This document shows positions 50,015 to 61,669 of a stretch of DNA of 64,000 nt, piece after piece. Position 1 is the stretch's first letter. Every line of letters starts with the position of its first letter. The translations under genes and the position numbers were made by a program. A model generated the notes under the pieces. It made no database searches. It was not told the origin of the DNA and saw only the letters and a list, made by a program, of their open reading frames with translations. Source of the DNA: Gnetum montanum (taxonomy: Eukaryota > Streptophyta > Gnetopsida > Gnetales > Gnetaceae); NCBI GenBank assembly GCA_015680685.1, contig MNCI01002038.1, forward strand, positions 524,794 to 588,793, given 5' to 3'.

Positions 50015-50019
50015 ATAGA

Positions 50020-50855
50020 AAACTTTATGGAATGTTATAGAGAAGAAAATTAAACAAAAACTTAATAAGTGGAAGGATAAGAAGCTTTTAATGGTTGGTA
50101 AGTTTATTGTGTGTAAGCATATTATTCAAGCTACTCATGTGTATTATTCATCATGTGGGGCCCTTAGTATTTTTGCATATCATTACATTGATAAGCTTGT
50201 GCAAAATTTCCTTTGGAGTAGTAGCCATTCTAGAAAAAGATTTTGTTATGTTGCATGGGATATTTGCACTTTTCACAAAGAGGATAGTGGATTAGGATTG
50301 GTAAATTATTATAAGTGTAGTATTATTTTATGTATCAAGTGGATGGTTAAACGCTTATATATTAAAAAGCCTTAGAAGCTTCTTTTTGATAAGCGCATTT
50401 AGATGGATAAGCCTAGAGATAGTGATTACAAAAAAGATATTAATTTCTTTAATTGGATCCTTTTCCAAAAGGTATTACTATATTAGGTTTTATTGTCATA
50501 AAGCACATTTGGAAGACTTGGAGTTTTATTAGTGAGTTTTGGAACTTTAATTAATAATATTAATGTTTCTACCTCTATGTTTGATAAGATTTCTCCTTAG
50601 TGGCTTCTCATTAATAATGAACCATGGGCTATTAAGCATCCAATTCTTTGTAGTACATGGTGAAAGTTTGGCATTTATTTCCTCTTATCTCTTTGCACAC
50701 ATAATTGCTGGATTACTTGGTCTAAATGTCAAAGTTTCTAAGGCACTAATGTTTCTAAAAAGTCTATATTTTTTGCTCTTTTGCATTTTTTGGACAACAG
50801 TGTAAGTATTCAAGATTTTCATAATTGTTTTCTTAAATTTTCTTGGATTAATGAT
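50020..50855 (+). pseudogene. L1 LINE copy 1, post-RT part (between E and the solo LTR)
   Basis: The open piece 50091-50375 reads MVGKFIVCKHIIQATHVYY, then LVQNFLWSSSHSRKRFCYVAW and KEDSGLGLVN: the region after RT in plant L1 proteins. The same protein part is found better kept in L1 copy 2 at 53140-53420. Continues the RT fragment at 42622-43590. Confidence 0.8.
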
Positions 50856-51740
50856 TGATGAGTCATGTTTTGCAGGGCTACAATATCAAATATCCAATAT
50901 CAGGGCCACAATTTCGAGTATTCGATATCGAGGCACGACCTTCGATGTTGGATATCTGATATTGCCCCTCTCATGGTAACCTATAAATACCACACTTGGG
51001 TGCATGGTTGGGAGATAGATTTAAGAGAGCTTTTTCATAGATTTCAGAGTAGTTAGAATTTTGTTAGTTTGTTTTCTAGTGCATGCCCAAAGTGTGATGC
51101 TAAGTGATTGTACAACATCCTTATTCAAGTGTGACGTTCTTGGATGTGCTACATGATCGACAATAAAGATTGAGATTACTTTCCTTACTACAGCATCCAC
51201 TTAGATTTATTATTATTTTTAATCATTTAATTGTTTACTATTTCCTTAGTTAATGTTTCCATTTATTGCTTTTTATTATTCCTTCCATTAAGTGAAATGA
51301 GTATGACTAATTGTAAGTGCTTAATTATAATTACTTGGTAACCTAGTAATGTATCATTTGATAAGCCCAATGACGTATGCTTGGTAATCCCAGCAATAGT
51401 TATGTGAAGTCCAAGGCATGTACAGATGGTTAGGAACGGATACTCATTACATGTAGGCTAGTTTAGACTTTACTTTCCATTGTTAATTGGATTAAACAAT
51501 TAACTTCTTTATTGTCATTAGGAGTAGTTTAGGGTTAGACAACATCAATCATCAAATGCCTCACTTTGGACTAAACCATATGTGATAAAGCTACCACTAG
51601 TCCAAGTGGGAAGATAGCAAACCATAATCAAGCATAGCGATTTAGATGCACAACTAGTCCCATCCACGGAATTCAACCGGATCATGTGTGAATGCTTGTG
51701 ATTCGTATGGTTGGGCGTAGGGATACCTTGCTACTCATTA
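50856..51740 (+). repeat. Solo LTR related to the D/E family
   Basis: 885 bp, ends TGATGAG...CTCATTA, flanked by ATGAT (50851-50855) and ATGAC (51741-51745), a 4-of-5 duplication. U3 is full of ATATC/GATATC words, followed by CTATAAATA near 50981-50990. The 3' half resembles the E LTR but is clearly older. No internal region remains, so it formed by LTR-LTR recombination. Confidence 0.75.
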
Positions 51741-51745
51741 ATGAC

Positions 51746-52260
51746 CATCATGTTTTTCCATATTGGTCCAAGATTATGTATACTCTTATTAGTTCTAAGA
51801 TTAATATTTGGCTAAGATTCAATTATCTTTGGAAGGTTAATCATAATGTGCAATTATGGAAGCAATGAATTTAGAAGATATGGAATGCATCTACTCCTTT
51901 AAAAATTAGATATTTTCTATGTTATTTGATTCATCAAGGTTTTCCTATTGATATTTGATGCTCTCATTTGGGTGCTCATGACCTAAGATGTCCTATTTGC
52001 AACATGGAAGATATATTCATCCATTGTTTTTTTTATTTGTCCCCTTGGTTATAGCTCTTAGACTTGATGTAATAACCATTTACATGGTTTTCAACTAATG
52101 TTAGATGATGTTTTATTTGCTTTCACCATCTTAGTCTTTATGTCATCTAGAAGTTTCAATGTAATGTAGTTTTTCACAAAGATTCTCTAGCTAATTTTCT
52201 TCCATTATCAATTCAAGGTGACCTCATTCAACAATTGTTGCTTCATCCCAATTCTTAAAT
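51746..52260 (+). pseudogene. L1 LINE copy 1, C-terminal zf-RVT part
   Basis: After the solo LTR the L1 resumes with an IWNASTPLKIRYFLCYLIHQ-like stretch and CPICNMEDIFIHC, a zf-RVT type Cys/His motif. It ends in a T-rich 3' region near 52260 homologous to L1 copy 2. Confidence 0.75.
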
Positions 52261-52989
52261 ATTTCTTTCTTTACTTTTTCTTTTTTATTAACAAGAAGCT
52301 GTTTTGTAAGAAGTGAACCAATTTGGATACTTTTCAATGAGGACAAGGTTTGATCCTTTTCCTACCCTAGAGGGAAAGTTTTTTAGGATTGGTTGTAAGG
52401 ATGAAAGCTTGAAAAGGCATCCCCAAAACCATTGAGCCTTGCTTTTTTGTTGTTTTTGAGTTTCTCCTTTACTTCTTTGGTTTTGTACTTTGAATTTTTA
52501 TTTTTAATATATTTATATTTATGGGTTGACACCGGTAATAGTCTTGGCATGGAAAATTATGTCACATGTTTGATTCTAGCAAGATATGCCAAGTTATGTG
52601 AACAGAAAAAGTATTTCTATAACAAAAATTTCTGAAAGTGGTTTGATTGATTCAAGAGATCTAATAAATGTAAATAAAAAATTCAATTTCAATTTTTTAG
52701 TTTCACTTTAAATTTAATGAGCTGGTCTTTTTTGTCTCTTTAGTAGCGATAGTATTTTTTATATTTCCCTCATATTGAACCTACTATGTGGAAATTATAA
52801 ACTACACAATCTGTCACGATCCAATTACATTTTAACAATATAACCATTACTTTAATTGAATGTATATTATAAGTTGCAAGTTCATATTTCACTTGTATTC
52901 GGGGATTTTCAAAACATATTCTTGAGGTATTATTTGCATGGCCATCTATCAGTTTATTTCTGCTACGGTAAGGTACCGGGGGGCAGTGT
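52261..52989. other. Unassigned sequence between two L1 copies
   Basis: AT-rich, with no recognised gene. Open frames here (such as 52432-52635) lack motifs. Confidence 0.4.
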
Positions 52990-54345
52990 CTCCTCTTTAC
53001 GGAGATTATACCAAATAAGGAGAGAGCAGAAGAGGAGTTTGAAATCTAAAGAAAAAACCAAAATTTTAGATTTCAATAGAGAATGCTCTGCTGCTACAGA
53101 TAAAATACCCCCTAAGTGGAAGGAAAATAAGCTATCTATGGCTGGTAAATTTATTGTTTGCAAGCATATTCTCCAAGCTACCCATGTGTATTACTCTTCT
53201 TGTTGGGCTTCTAGCATCTCTGCTTATCGTCGCATTGATCAACTAGTCAAACACTTTCTTTGGAACAACAGCCATACTAAGAAAGGATTTTGTCGGGTTG
53301 CTTGGAACGTCTGTACTTCTTATAAAGAGGACAGCGGTTTGGGCCTCATTGATTGCTACAAACAGAGCATTGTGTTATGTGCCAAATGGATGGCCAAATG
53401 CTTATCTGGCTCTGAACCTTAGAAGCTTCTTTTCCTTAAACGCATACAGCTTGGAAAGCCCGAAGGTAGTAATTATTGGAATAATACTCATTTCCTTAAC
53501 TGGATTCTTTTTCCCACTGGTATTACCATTTCTGGTTCTGTTGTCATCAAATACATTTGGAAGGCATGGTGTTATCTTAGTCAGTTTTGGAACTTTAACA
53601 CTATCACTATTTCTTCCTCTACACTTGATAAGCTTTCTCCTTGGTGGATTCCCATTCACAATGAACCTTGGGCCATTAAGCGTCCTCGTCTATGTAGCAC
53701 TTGGGATAAGCTTGGCATCTCCTCCCTCTCATCTCTTCGCATTCATAATCGTTGGATTACTTGGACTGAATGTCACCTTATTTACGGCTGCTCAAAAGTC
53801 TACCTTTTGTACGATTTTGGATACCTTGAACAAAAGTGTTGTTATTCAAGACTCCCTTGGTAGTTTTTTAGATCTTTCTTNTTGTCCCCTTGCTCATAGC
53901 TCTTGGATTTGGTGTGGCAGGTTTTTACAGGGTTTCGACCAAGCTTGGATGAGGTTCTTTTTGGTGTTCAAGGCTCTTTGATTTATATCTGGTGTCGCCT
54001 TCGTCCCCTTATTCTCCATGCTATCTGGAAATTTCATTGTAATGTGGTTTTTCAACGTGATTTTCCTACTAATATTCTCTCCTTATCTATTCAAGAAGAC
54101 ATTGTTCAACAGCTAATGTTGCAGTTGAGCTCTTGAACTTTTTCTCTCCCGTTTTTCTAATTTGTTGAACTCTTGAACTTTTTCTCTCCCGTTTTTCCTA
54201 ATTTGTTGTAGTTTCTCCTCTTTTGAGGTGAGCTTTTCCCCTTTGCTGTTATTCTTTGAGACCTCTTCATCTTTTTTGACCCTCTCTTTTATCCCCTTTG
54301 TACTATTTTCTTTTTTCTCTATTTATTAAATTTATTTTTTGGGGT
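52990..54345 (+). mobile_element. L1 LINE copy 2, 5' truncated
   Basis: Plus-strand reading gives SMAGKFIVCKHILQATHVYY, LVKHFLWNNSHTKKGFCRVAW and KEDSGLGLIDCYK in an open piece (to 53422), then the region of the zf-RVT tail through 54136. It is clearly the same family as L1 copy 1 but with fewer stops, so it is younger. The 3' end is marked by a 40-bp tandem duplication (54130-54210) and a T/A-rich end before a poly-C run at 54350-54369. The 5' limit is uncertain; the first 110 bp have no counterpart in copy 1. Confidence 0.75.
54130..54210. repeat. Tandem duplication (about 40 bp x 2)
   Basis: Two copies of a unit beginning CTCTTGAACTTTTTCTCTCC, differing by a one-base indel, in the 3' untranslated part of L1 copy 2. 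Confidence 0.85.
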
Positions 54346-54982
54346 CCGACCCCCCCCCCCCTCCCCCCCTCTCGAAGAGATTTTTCGCCTGCTGAAGCTT
54401 CGGTGGTTTTCTGGCAGTAGACATTGAACATGTTTATGCGTCGTCAGAAGACCCTTCTGGAGACGATTTTATAACCAATCTGAACGCCTCGATACAGGAA
54501 AATAGCAAATGTAACCATTTTTCCTTCTTTCGTTTACTTCAAATTGAACATATTTAAGATAGTTCAACGTCTCCCATTCTGTAACGATTTTATTCAAATT
54601 CAACTTATGCAGTCTTTGATCATTTGGTTGAGTTGATACCGGGCGAAGTTCTTGCCGAGCGAAGATACACCACATCCCGCAGTATGTATTTCCAACATGT
54701 TCTGTAGCTCCTAAGATTTTACTATTTCCGAAAAAACGCTTAAAGATGTATGTCAGTTTTATTTTTCGGAGTTTAGTCATTTCTTCGTTTAGTTAGCATA
54801 GAAATTACCTTTCCTTGGCGGGTTTTAATCTCACAGCTTGTTAATTGGTAAAACATTTTGATTTTGTAAAGGTAAATCGCTGAAGAATGCGGTACTTTAT
54901 CATTATTGCTTGTGCGTTTGCTACGTTTTGGAATTCGTATTGTTTCTTATTTAAGATTTGTGATGCTTGGTAGTATAATGGC
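54346..54982. other. Upstream region of a host gene (5' UTR or promoter candidate)
   Basis: After a poly-C run the base composition is more balanced than in the surrounding repeats. A two-codon upstream frame (ATGGCATGA, 54978-54986) overlaps the chosen start codon at 54983. The 103-codon minus-strand frame at 54469-54780 has no motif I recognise and may be chance. Confidence 0.4.
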
Positions 54983-55054
54983 ATGAGCAAGAAGGCGAAG
55001 GCTGAGGCTAGGAAAGCATTAAAGGAGACCCTGAGAACGGCCCGCCGTGCTAAG
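54983..55054 (+). CDS. Host gene, exon 1 (unrecognised protein)
   Basis: 24 codons starting MSKKAKAEARKALKETLRTA, ending at a good donor AAG|GTAAAG in phase 0. The peptide is short, basic and helix-forming, as in nuclear or RNA-associated proteins, but I do not recognise the family. It joins in frame to exon 2 (55147-55258) across a 92-bp intron ending TTGCAG. The start is chosen because the overlapping upstream ATG at 54978 stops after two codons. Codon usage and the lack of stops differ from the repeats around it. The remainder of the gene probably lies beyond long introns. Confidence 0.6.
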
Positions 55055-55146
55055 GTAAAGCTGTTACATTAGTTGATAATTGTTTGTTTAGGTTTTATAA
55101 GAAGATAAACTATTGTTGCATATAGAGTAAATTTTTCTTATTGCAG

Positions 55147-55258
55147 TTGGATCCCGGTAACTGTCTGAGTACGTTAGAACTTGCGAAGAGAAATGCAGAA
55201 AAAGAAGATAGAGAGAAATGTGAAGAGGAAGACACTACTGATGTGAAATCATTGAAAG
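55147..55258 (+). CDS. Host gene, exon 2
   Basis: 37 codons plus one base, starting LDPGNCLSTLELAKRNAEKE and rich in Glu, Lys and Asp, probably a charged helix. Acceptor TTATTGCAG|TT and donor AAAG|GTAATT are good plant sites, leaving phase 1. The frame from exon 1 is open through it. The protein remains unidentified. Confidence 0.6.
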
Positions 55259-56803
55259 GTAATTTTTAAAATTCTTTTTCATAGTTGAATACTAACGCCA
55301 GAAGCGTATGAACTTGTTTTTCTAAAATGTTAGTGAGGCACCCATCATGAGTATTATCTGATGCATGTTATTATTTACTTAGTATTTGAAGTCCTAGAAA
55401 TAGTTTCACCTACCATGCCTTTGCTAGTGTACTTGATGTTACTAAAGGATGGTATACTCATGCGATTTAAATGTTCAATGCATCTTTTATCAGTACATTT
55501 CAATGAGAATATTGTTTGGTCAGGCATGAGTTCAATTTCACCATATTTTCATAATAAAAATAGACATTTTTTCTTTCATTTTGTTTTTTAATGCTGTTTT
55601 CGTAGTGGCATCAACCTCAAAATAATGCAAAATGACAATAGTGAAGACAGTAATGATGGCATGTGGATCGTCATCATCATGATGCCTTTATCACAACAAC
55701 ATGTAATAGAATGTGAATGCTGAAACGTAAACACAGAGAGACATACAAAGTTACTTAAAGTTGTTTATTCAATGGTGGTTAATGTACAGTTTTCAAAAAA
55801 ACCATCATCATCATAGCATTTATCCTGTCGGCTTTGGTTGACTTGTCAATTAGGCAGGTAGTTTGATGATTGTTTTTAGAGTTTGCTGTCCACCTAACAC
55901 CAACATGAACATATATCTTTACTGTATTCTTAAGTAGCATGTGTGGAGCTGAACTACCTTAAATGTAATGTGTTCTAATCAAGATTCTAACCTTGCCAAC
56001 ATCAAGCTTTCATCCTTATTTTGGAACTGATGATATGTAATAGTTATCAAAGACTTGTCTAAGCTTACAATGTGCCCTTGCCGGCCATCATATTCATTTT
56101 CCTGAATTCAATTTCACTTTCCATGAATATACAACTCAGAAACATAATTGTTTTGCAACAGAATCTTCATTTTCCTATTTGAGAAATTCCAGGTAAGATC
56201 TACAATGCATTATGAAGTACTTATAGAACCTATTTCTCGCTAAATTTATTTGTAGTTTATGTTGTATATAGTTGTGTTTCAAATACGATAACTTGCGTAA
56301 ATGATTTTTTTATATAAAATGGAGGAATTTAAAAGGGGATCTTGATTCCATTCAATATTATTTTTCAAATTCACTTTCTCTACAAAAGGTGTTTCTCTCA
56401 TGGTGCATAACAAGTATCCTAGTGATCACCTATTTGAGTGAACATATTGTAGAAGAGTTGTGGTGAAGGACACTGTTTTAAGTTTTTCTTGTAAATCAGT
56501 CTATTTATTCTAAAGAAATTTTTGATCAATTTGAATGTAGCAGGTTGTAGTTTGGGCATCAATGATAATGATTTAATGCTTTTCCTGTATTTTATCTTTC
56601 TGGAATGTTAATGCTATTTGTTTCAATTCCTAGACTGTATAGTTAGGGCTATTTAATATCTTTCACTATAAGTAGATAACAATAAAACTATTTCATATAT
56701 AAGGTTATTTGGAAATGGGAGTGAATTGAGATATTCATCTGCTATGTATTTTAACAATTAGAGCTTGATTGAGACTGCTGACATTTTGGTATTACCACAG
56801 GGG
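55259..56803 (+). other. Probable long intron of the host gene
   Basis: T-rich sequence without clear genes, containing one candidate micro-exon (56162-56192). T-rich content fits a plant intron on the plus strand. Confidence 0.45.
56162..56192 (+). CDS. Candidate micro-exon 3 of the host gene
   Basis: A 31-bp stretch after TTTTGCAACAG and before AG|GTAAGA. Joined to exon 2 in phase 1 it stays open and codes for ESSFSYLRNS. The donor is strong and the acceptor fair. Chance matches of this size happen, so support is modest. Confidence 0.3.
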
Positions 56804-57219
56804 TGTTGGAAAAATGAAGACAAATACATTAATTGTTGTATTTCCTTTTATGTTGCATTTGATGTGGGGATGTGTTTTATCCCACATGTATTAGGATTGG
56901 GGTTTGGTCCTCATGTTTCCTCATAAATAGGAGGGCTTGGTGTTTTATCCCACATGTATTAGGATTGGGGTTTGGTCCTCATGTTTCTTCATAAATAGAA
57001 GGCTTGGGGTAGCCTTTNNNNNNNNNNNNNNNNNNNNNNNNNNNNNNNNNNNNNNNNNNNNNNNNNNNNNNNNNNNNNNNNNNNNNNNNNNNNNNNNNNN
57101 NNNNNNNNNNNNNNNNNNNNNNNNNNNNNNNNNNNNNAGATCTGTAGGGTTCTAATAATTTCTCTAGAGCATTTGTAGTGTGTTTTCAGATCTAATTGTT
57201 TTCAGATCTGATTATAACA
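56804..57219 (+). repeat. Solo copia LTR
   Basis: Starts TGTTGGAAAAATG and ends TATAACA, flanked by a perfect AGGGG duplication (56799-56803 and 57220-57224). It contains a 68-bp tandem duplication covering the TATA region (56873-56940 and 56941-57007) and a 120-N gap (57018-57137). It belongs to the same family as the LTRs of the copia element downstream but in opposite orientation. Confidence 0.85.
57018..57137. other. Assembly gap (120 N)
   Basis: Unresolved stretch within the solo copia LTR. Confidence 1.
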
Positions 57220-57692
57220 AGGGGCACCCTTGGTATTTAGAAGAGTTGTTACTGTCAAGAAGTAGGATCAATCATTGTATTCTCCTTTAGAGTTTAGATT
57301 TTTATTGGTTTTTTGTTGACAAAAATTGGTTATTGCCCATGATTCATCTAGTGATTCTTTGTGAATTCTTGCTGAGGTTTTTAGCTTTTCTTCTTTTCTG
57401 AATTTTGACATTCTATGTCTACCTTTTTCAATCAGTAATTATTTCAAGCACAAGGAATCAGTATCTAGAATGTCTCTCAAGGAAACTGAATGTTGAGTGC
57501 ATACTTAATGTTCAACATGACTATGAAAGTCTTCGGATTGCACTTGGTTCATTTCTGTGCGTCTTATGCTTAAAATTTTTTGTAACAGCTTATATATGAC
57601 TCATTATATGATATTGAAATTTAATGATAAGAACCGTCTAAATTTATAGTGTTTAACTCTTGCAGTTATGGTAAAGTAAGGATTATTCAAAG
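57220..57692 (+). other. Probable intron sequence between two copia insertions
   Basis: Unique-looking, T-rich; no gene seen. It would be the loop of an inverted repeat formed by the flanking LTRs. Confidence 0.4.
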
Positions 57693-58375
57693 TGCTATAA
57701 TCAGAAGCGATAGTTTCAATAAAACAGTCAGCAGATCAGATCTGAAAATACACTAGAGAAACTCTAGAGAAATTATTAGAACGCTGTAGATCTGAATAAA
57801 ACGTTAAAGGCAGAAAATATCGTGTTGCAGATCAAATAGATGCAGTAAATCACTGAAAAAACTATTGTAAACTCCAACATACGTTTGCTGTAAAAGCAGA
57901 ATGAAAACAATGAAAGAAAATAGCACAAAAACATAGAGATTTACGTGGCTTGGGCACTTTTTACCCTACCTCCACAACAATGCTGATCTGCCTTCTATTC
58001 TTCTCAAATCTTAAGGACACAAGCCATCCTTATAGCTTTCCCAAACACCCAATCTGTTACTCCAACAGATCTCAGATCTCAGACTCTCGTCTCCAAGGTA
58101 AAACCTCAATACAATGCTTTCGCATCAAAAAAAGAAAAAGAAAAACCCCTTAAAGACTACCCCAAGCCTTCTATCTATAAGGAAACATTAGGACCAAATC
58201 CCAATTCTAACACATGTGGGATAAAACACATCCCCACATAAACATCACTTTACAAACTGACCTCTTTATTTATTTATTTATTTTCATGTCATTATTTAAA
58301 ATGCAACATCCTTTTAAAAACATAAAAGAGGATACAACAAATAATACTAATGTATTTGTCTTCATTTTTCCAACA
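57693..58375 (-). repeat. 3' LTR of the copia element
   Basis: 683 bp, highly similar to 62443-63115. Its end at 57693 reads TGCTAT where the partner has TGTTAT, a single transition. Confidence 0.9.
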
Positions 58376-58390
58376 AACTCTCCCTTGAAG
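58376..58390 (-). promoter_or_regulatory. Polypurine tract of the copia element
   Basis: Minus-strand CTTCAAGGGAGAGTT directly next to the 3' LTR. Confidence 0.75.
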
Positions 58391-58428
58391 ACAACTCCAA
58401 CTAGCCTTCAAGAGATGTGCACTTTTAA

Positions 58429-61400
58429 TTAAGCTTTAGCTATCCCAAGCTTCTTCCTACAGAAAATGTGTTTTTTAGTTATCACTGGTTTTGTTAAAGC
58501 ATCAGCAACATTGAGCTTTGTATGGACCTTCTGAACATGCACCAAGCTATCCTCTATGATTTCTCTTATGAAGTGGAACTGGATATCTATATGTTTCATC
58601 CTGGTATGAAAGGTAGAATTCTTTGCAAGATGGATTGCACTCAAATTGTCACAAAACACAGCATACTTTTGTTGTTTTAATCCAAGAGATTGTAGGAATC
58701 TCTTCATCCATAACATCTCCTTGCATGCTTCTGTGAGGGCCACATATTTTGATTCGGTTGTAGATAAAGTTACCAGTGGTTGTAGACATGAAAACGAACT
58801 CACTGCTGCACCACCAAAAATAAATGTGTACCATGTAGTGGAATGTCTTGTATCATGATTAGCAGCAAAGTTTGCATCTACAAAACCTTCAATGTGCAGA
58901 TTAGCATCTCCAAAACACAAGCAATGTGTTTTTATTCCCTTTAAATATTTTAGAATCCATTTAACAGCCAGCCAATGATTCCACCCATAGTTGGTCATAA
59001 ATCTACTAACTACTCCAACAGCATAAGCAATATCAGGACGTGTACAAACCATGGCATACATCAATGACCCAACAACAGAAGTATATGGGACATTTTTTAC
59101 CTTTTCAAAGTCCTCTTTTGACTTTGGATAGTCCTTCTTTGATAAATTAAATTGTGCTGAAAGAGGTGTACTTACAGGTTTTGCATCCTCTATGTTGAAA
59201 CGTTTTAGAACCTTTCCAATGTAATCTTCTTGACTCAGCCATAGCTTCTTCCTTTTCTATCCCTATAAATATTCATTCCAAGAATTTTCTTTGCTTGTCC
59301 CAAATCCTTCATAGCAAATTCTTTTTCCATTTCCAGTTTTAGATGTTTTATTTCTGCCATGTCATTTCCAGCAATTAACATATCATCAACATACAACAAC
59401 AACACTGTAAACTTACCCAAAACATCTCTAGAAAAATGCACACAGTGGTCTAGATTGTTTTTTTGATAATTCAGCTTTTTCATGAAGGTATCAAACCTTT
59501 TATACCACTGCCTAGGGGCTTGTTTCAGACCATATAAGCTCTTTTTTAGTCCACAAACCAGACCTGAACCTTGTTGTTTTTCATACCCTTCTGGTTGTTT
59601 CATGTATATTTCCTCCTCCAAATCTCCATGGAGGAATGCTGTTTTTATGTCAAGCTATTCCAATTCTAAGTCTATGCAGGCCACCAAAGATAGCACTAAA
59701 TGTATAGAAGAGTGTTTTACCACTGGAGAAAAATTTCTTGAAAGTCTATGCCTGGTTTTTGTGCATAGCCTTTCACCACCAACTTGGCCTTGAAATATTT
59801 TTCCCCATTGGCCTCTGTTTTAATTTTGTATAGCCACTTGCATCCCAAGGGTTTTCTCCCTTTTGGCAACTGACCCAGCTCCCACGTTTTGTTCTGTTGG
59901 AGTGATTCCCATTCATTAGTCATAGCTGCCTTCCACTTTGTAGCATTAGTACACGTCATGGCTTCCTCCATTGTTTCCAGTTCACCACTATCATTGTAAA
60001 GAACATAATTCAACGAGGGAGAATACCTTTTAGGAGGTCTGGTAGCTCTTGTTGACCTTCTAACCTAATGAGACACATTTGTAGCTTGTTGTTCATCATC
60101 TTCTTCCTCATTTCCTTGTTGTCCTCTATTTTCTCCTTGCTGTCCTGAGTTTGCAGCTTGCTGCCATGTAATTTTAGCATGCTGCCCAATGTTTCGAAAT
60201 TTGGAAAATCCATGAATTTCATCATTTTCAACTTCTTCAATCACCCTAAAAGGAGTTCTCATGCTATCTAAACCATTGTTGTCCTTGTTTTTTGTTTGCA
60301 GCTCACTAAAAATCACGTTTTCTTTGAATTTAATGTCCCTTGATCTCACTACACGTTTCAATTCAGGATCCCAAAGTGTGAATCCTAAATCATCTTTTCC
60401 ATATCCAACAAATATGCAATGTTTAACCCTATCCTACAGCTTACTTCTATTCTCCTTTAGAATATGCATAAATGCCTCGCATCCAAAATTTCTTAAATGA
60501 TTGTATGAAATGTCTTTGCCTCTCCAAACAACTTCTAGAACAACATTATCAATTGAAGAATGTGGAGACCTGTTCATCAAATATGCTACAGTCTTAACTG
60601 CCTCTCCCCAAAACATTTTAGATAGGCCAACACTTGAAACCATTGTTCTAGCACAATCCAACAATGTTTTGTTGCATCTTTTAGCAACTCCATTTTCTTG
60701 TGGTGTACCAGGAGGGGTACAAATGTGCCGAATTCCTTTGCTGTTGCAGAAATCAACAAATACTTTGGAAGTGTACTCCCCACCATTATCAGTTTGCAAA
60801 CATTTTATTTTTAGACTTGTTTCATTTTCTACTCTTGCAACAAATGTTTTGAAAACTAAAAACGCTTCATTTTTTGATTTCAACATATAAACCCAAACCT
60901 TTCTTGTACAATCATCTATGAAAGTTACAAAATAAACAGATCCACCAAGAGAGATGGGAGTCATAGGACCACAAACATCAAAAAAGACCAATTCTAACTT
61001 ATTTTTCTTTCTGTTGTTCAGATCTCTACAGAAGTTTACTCTTCTAGATTTTCTAACTAAACAATCTTTGCAATCAGTTTGGGCATAAGAAAATATAGGA
61101 ATGAGAGACTGATTTTGAAATACCTTTAAGCCTAACCAGCCAATGTGTCCAAGATGTTTACGCCACACTTCAGAACTTTCTGCATTAGAAACTATTGCAA
61201 CAAAGTTGCATGATGCAGCTATCAATGTATGTAAGCTACCCTCCTTCTTTCTTTTCAGAATGGTCATGATTCCCTTGGAAATTCTCTAATGTCCACCTCC
61301 ACTACTGAAATTCAAACCTAAATCATCTAGTTGTGGAATTGAAATCAACTTCTTTGTGACTTCAGAAACATGTCTAACGTTATCTATTGTCACCTTCGGC

Positions 61401-61630
61401 ATCCTTGCTTGTTGTAGACTTATACTTCTAATTCCAAGAACTTTTAAAGCTTTTCCATTAGCTGCATATACAAAACCAGATTTAACTTCATGATAAGATG
61501 TAAAACAAGACTTATTTGGACAAATGTGAAAGGAGGCACCTGAGTCAATCAACCAGATGTCACTACTACGTCCATCTACCACCATTGTACACAGGTCTTG
61601 AACCAAAAAACTAATGTTTTTGTCAGCTGC
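58429..61630 (-). pseudogene. Copia pol: protease, integrase, RT, RNase H
   Basis: In minus-strand order: protease (61286-61606, DSGASFHICP intact); integrase (60434-61267: HLGHIG and CKDCLVRK zinc region, core with FIDDCTRKVWVY, QTDNGGEYTS and PQENGVAKR); RT (60013 to about 59235: WKAAMTNEWESLQQNKTWEL, SLYGLKQAPRQWYKRFD and an intact LLYVDDMLIAGND); RNase H (58429-59064: TRPDIAYAVG, STTESKYVALTEA, HIDIQFHFIRE and NVADALTKP). Open pieces are separated by frameshifts and stops, so it is a recent pseudogene. It would process Gag-Pol, copy RNA and integrate the cDNA. Confidence 0.9.
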
Positions 61631-61669
61631 ATTTACCTCTGATGTTCCTTCTTCCGACTTCTTTTCCTT

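Noticed and set aside
54469-54780. Divergent minus-strand gene upstream of the host gene
   Set aside because: 103 open codons without recognisable domain or splice support; could be chance in the upstream region.
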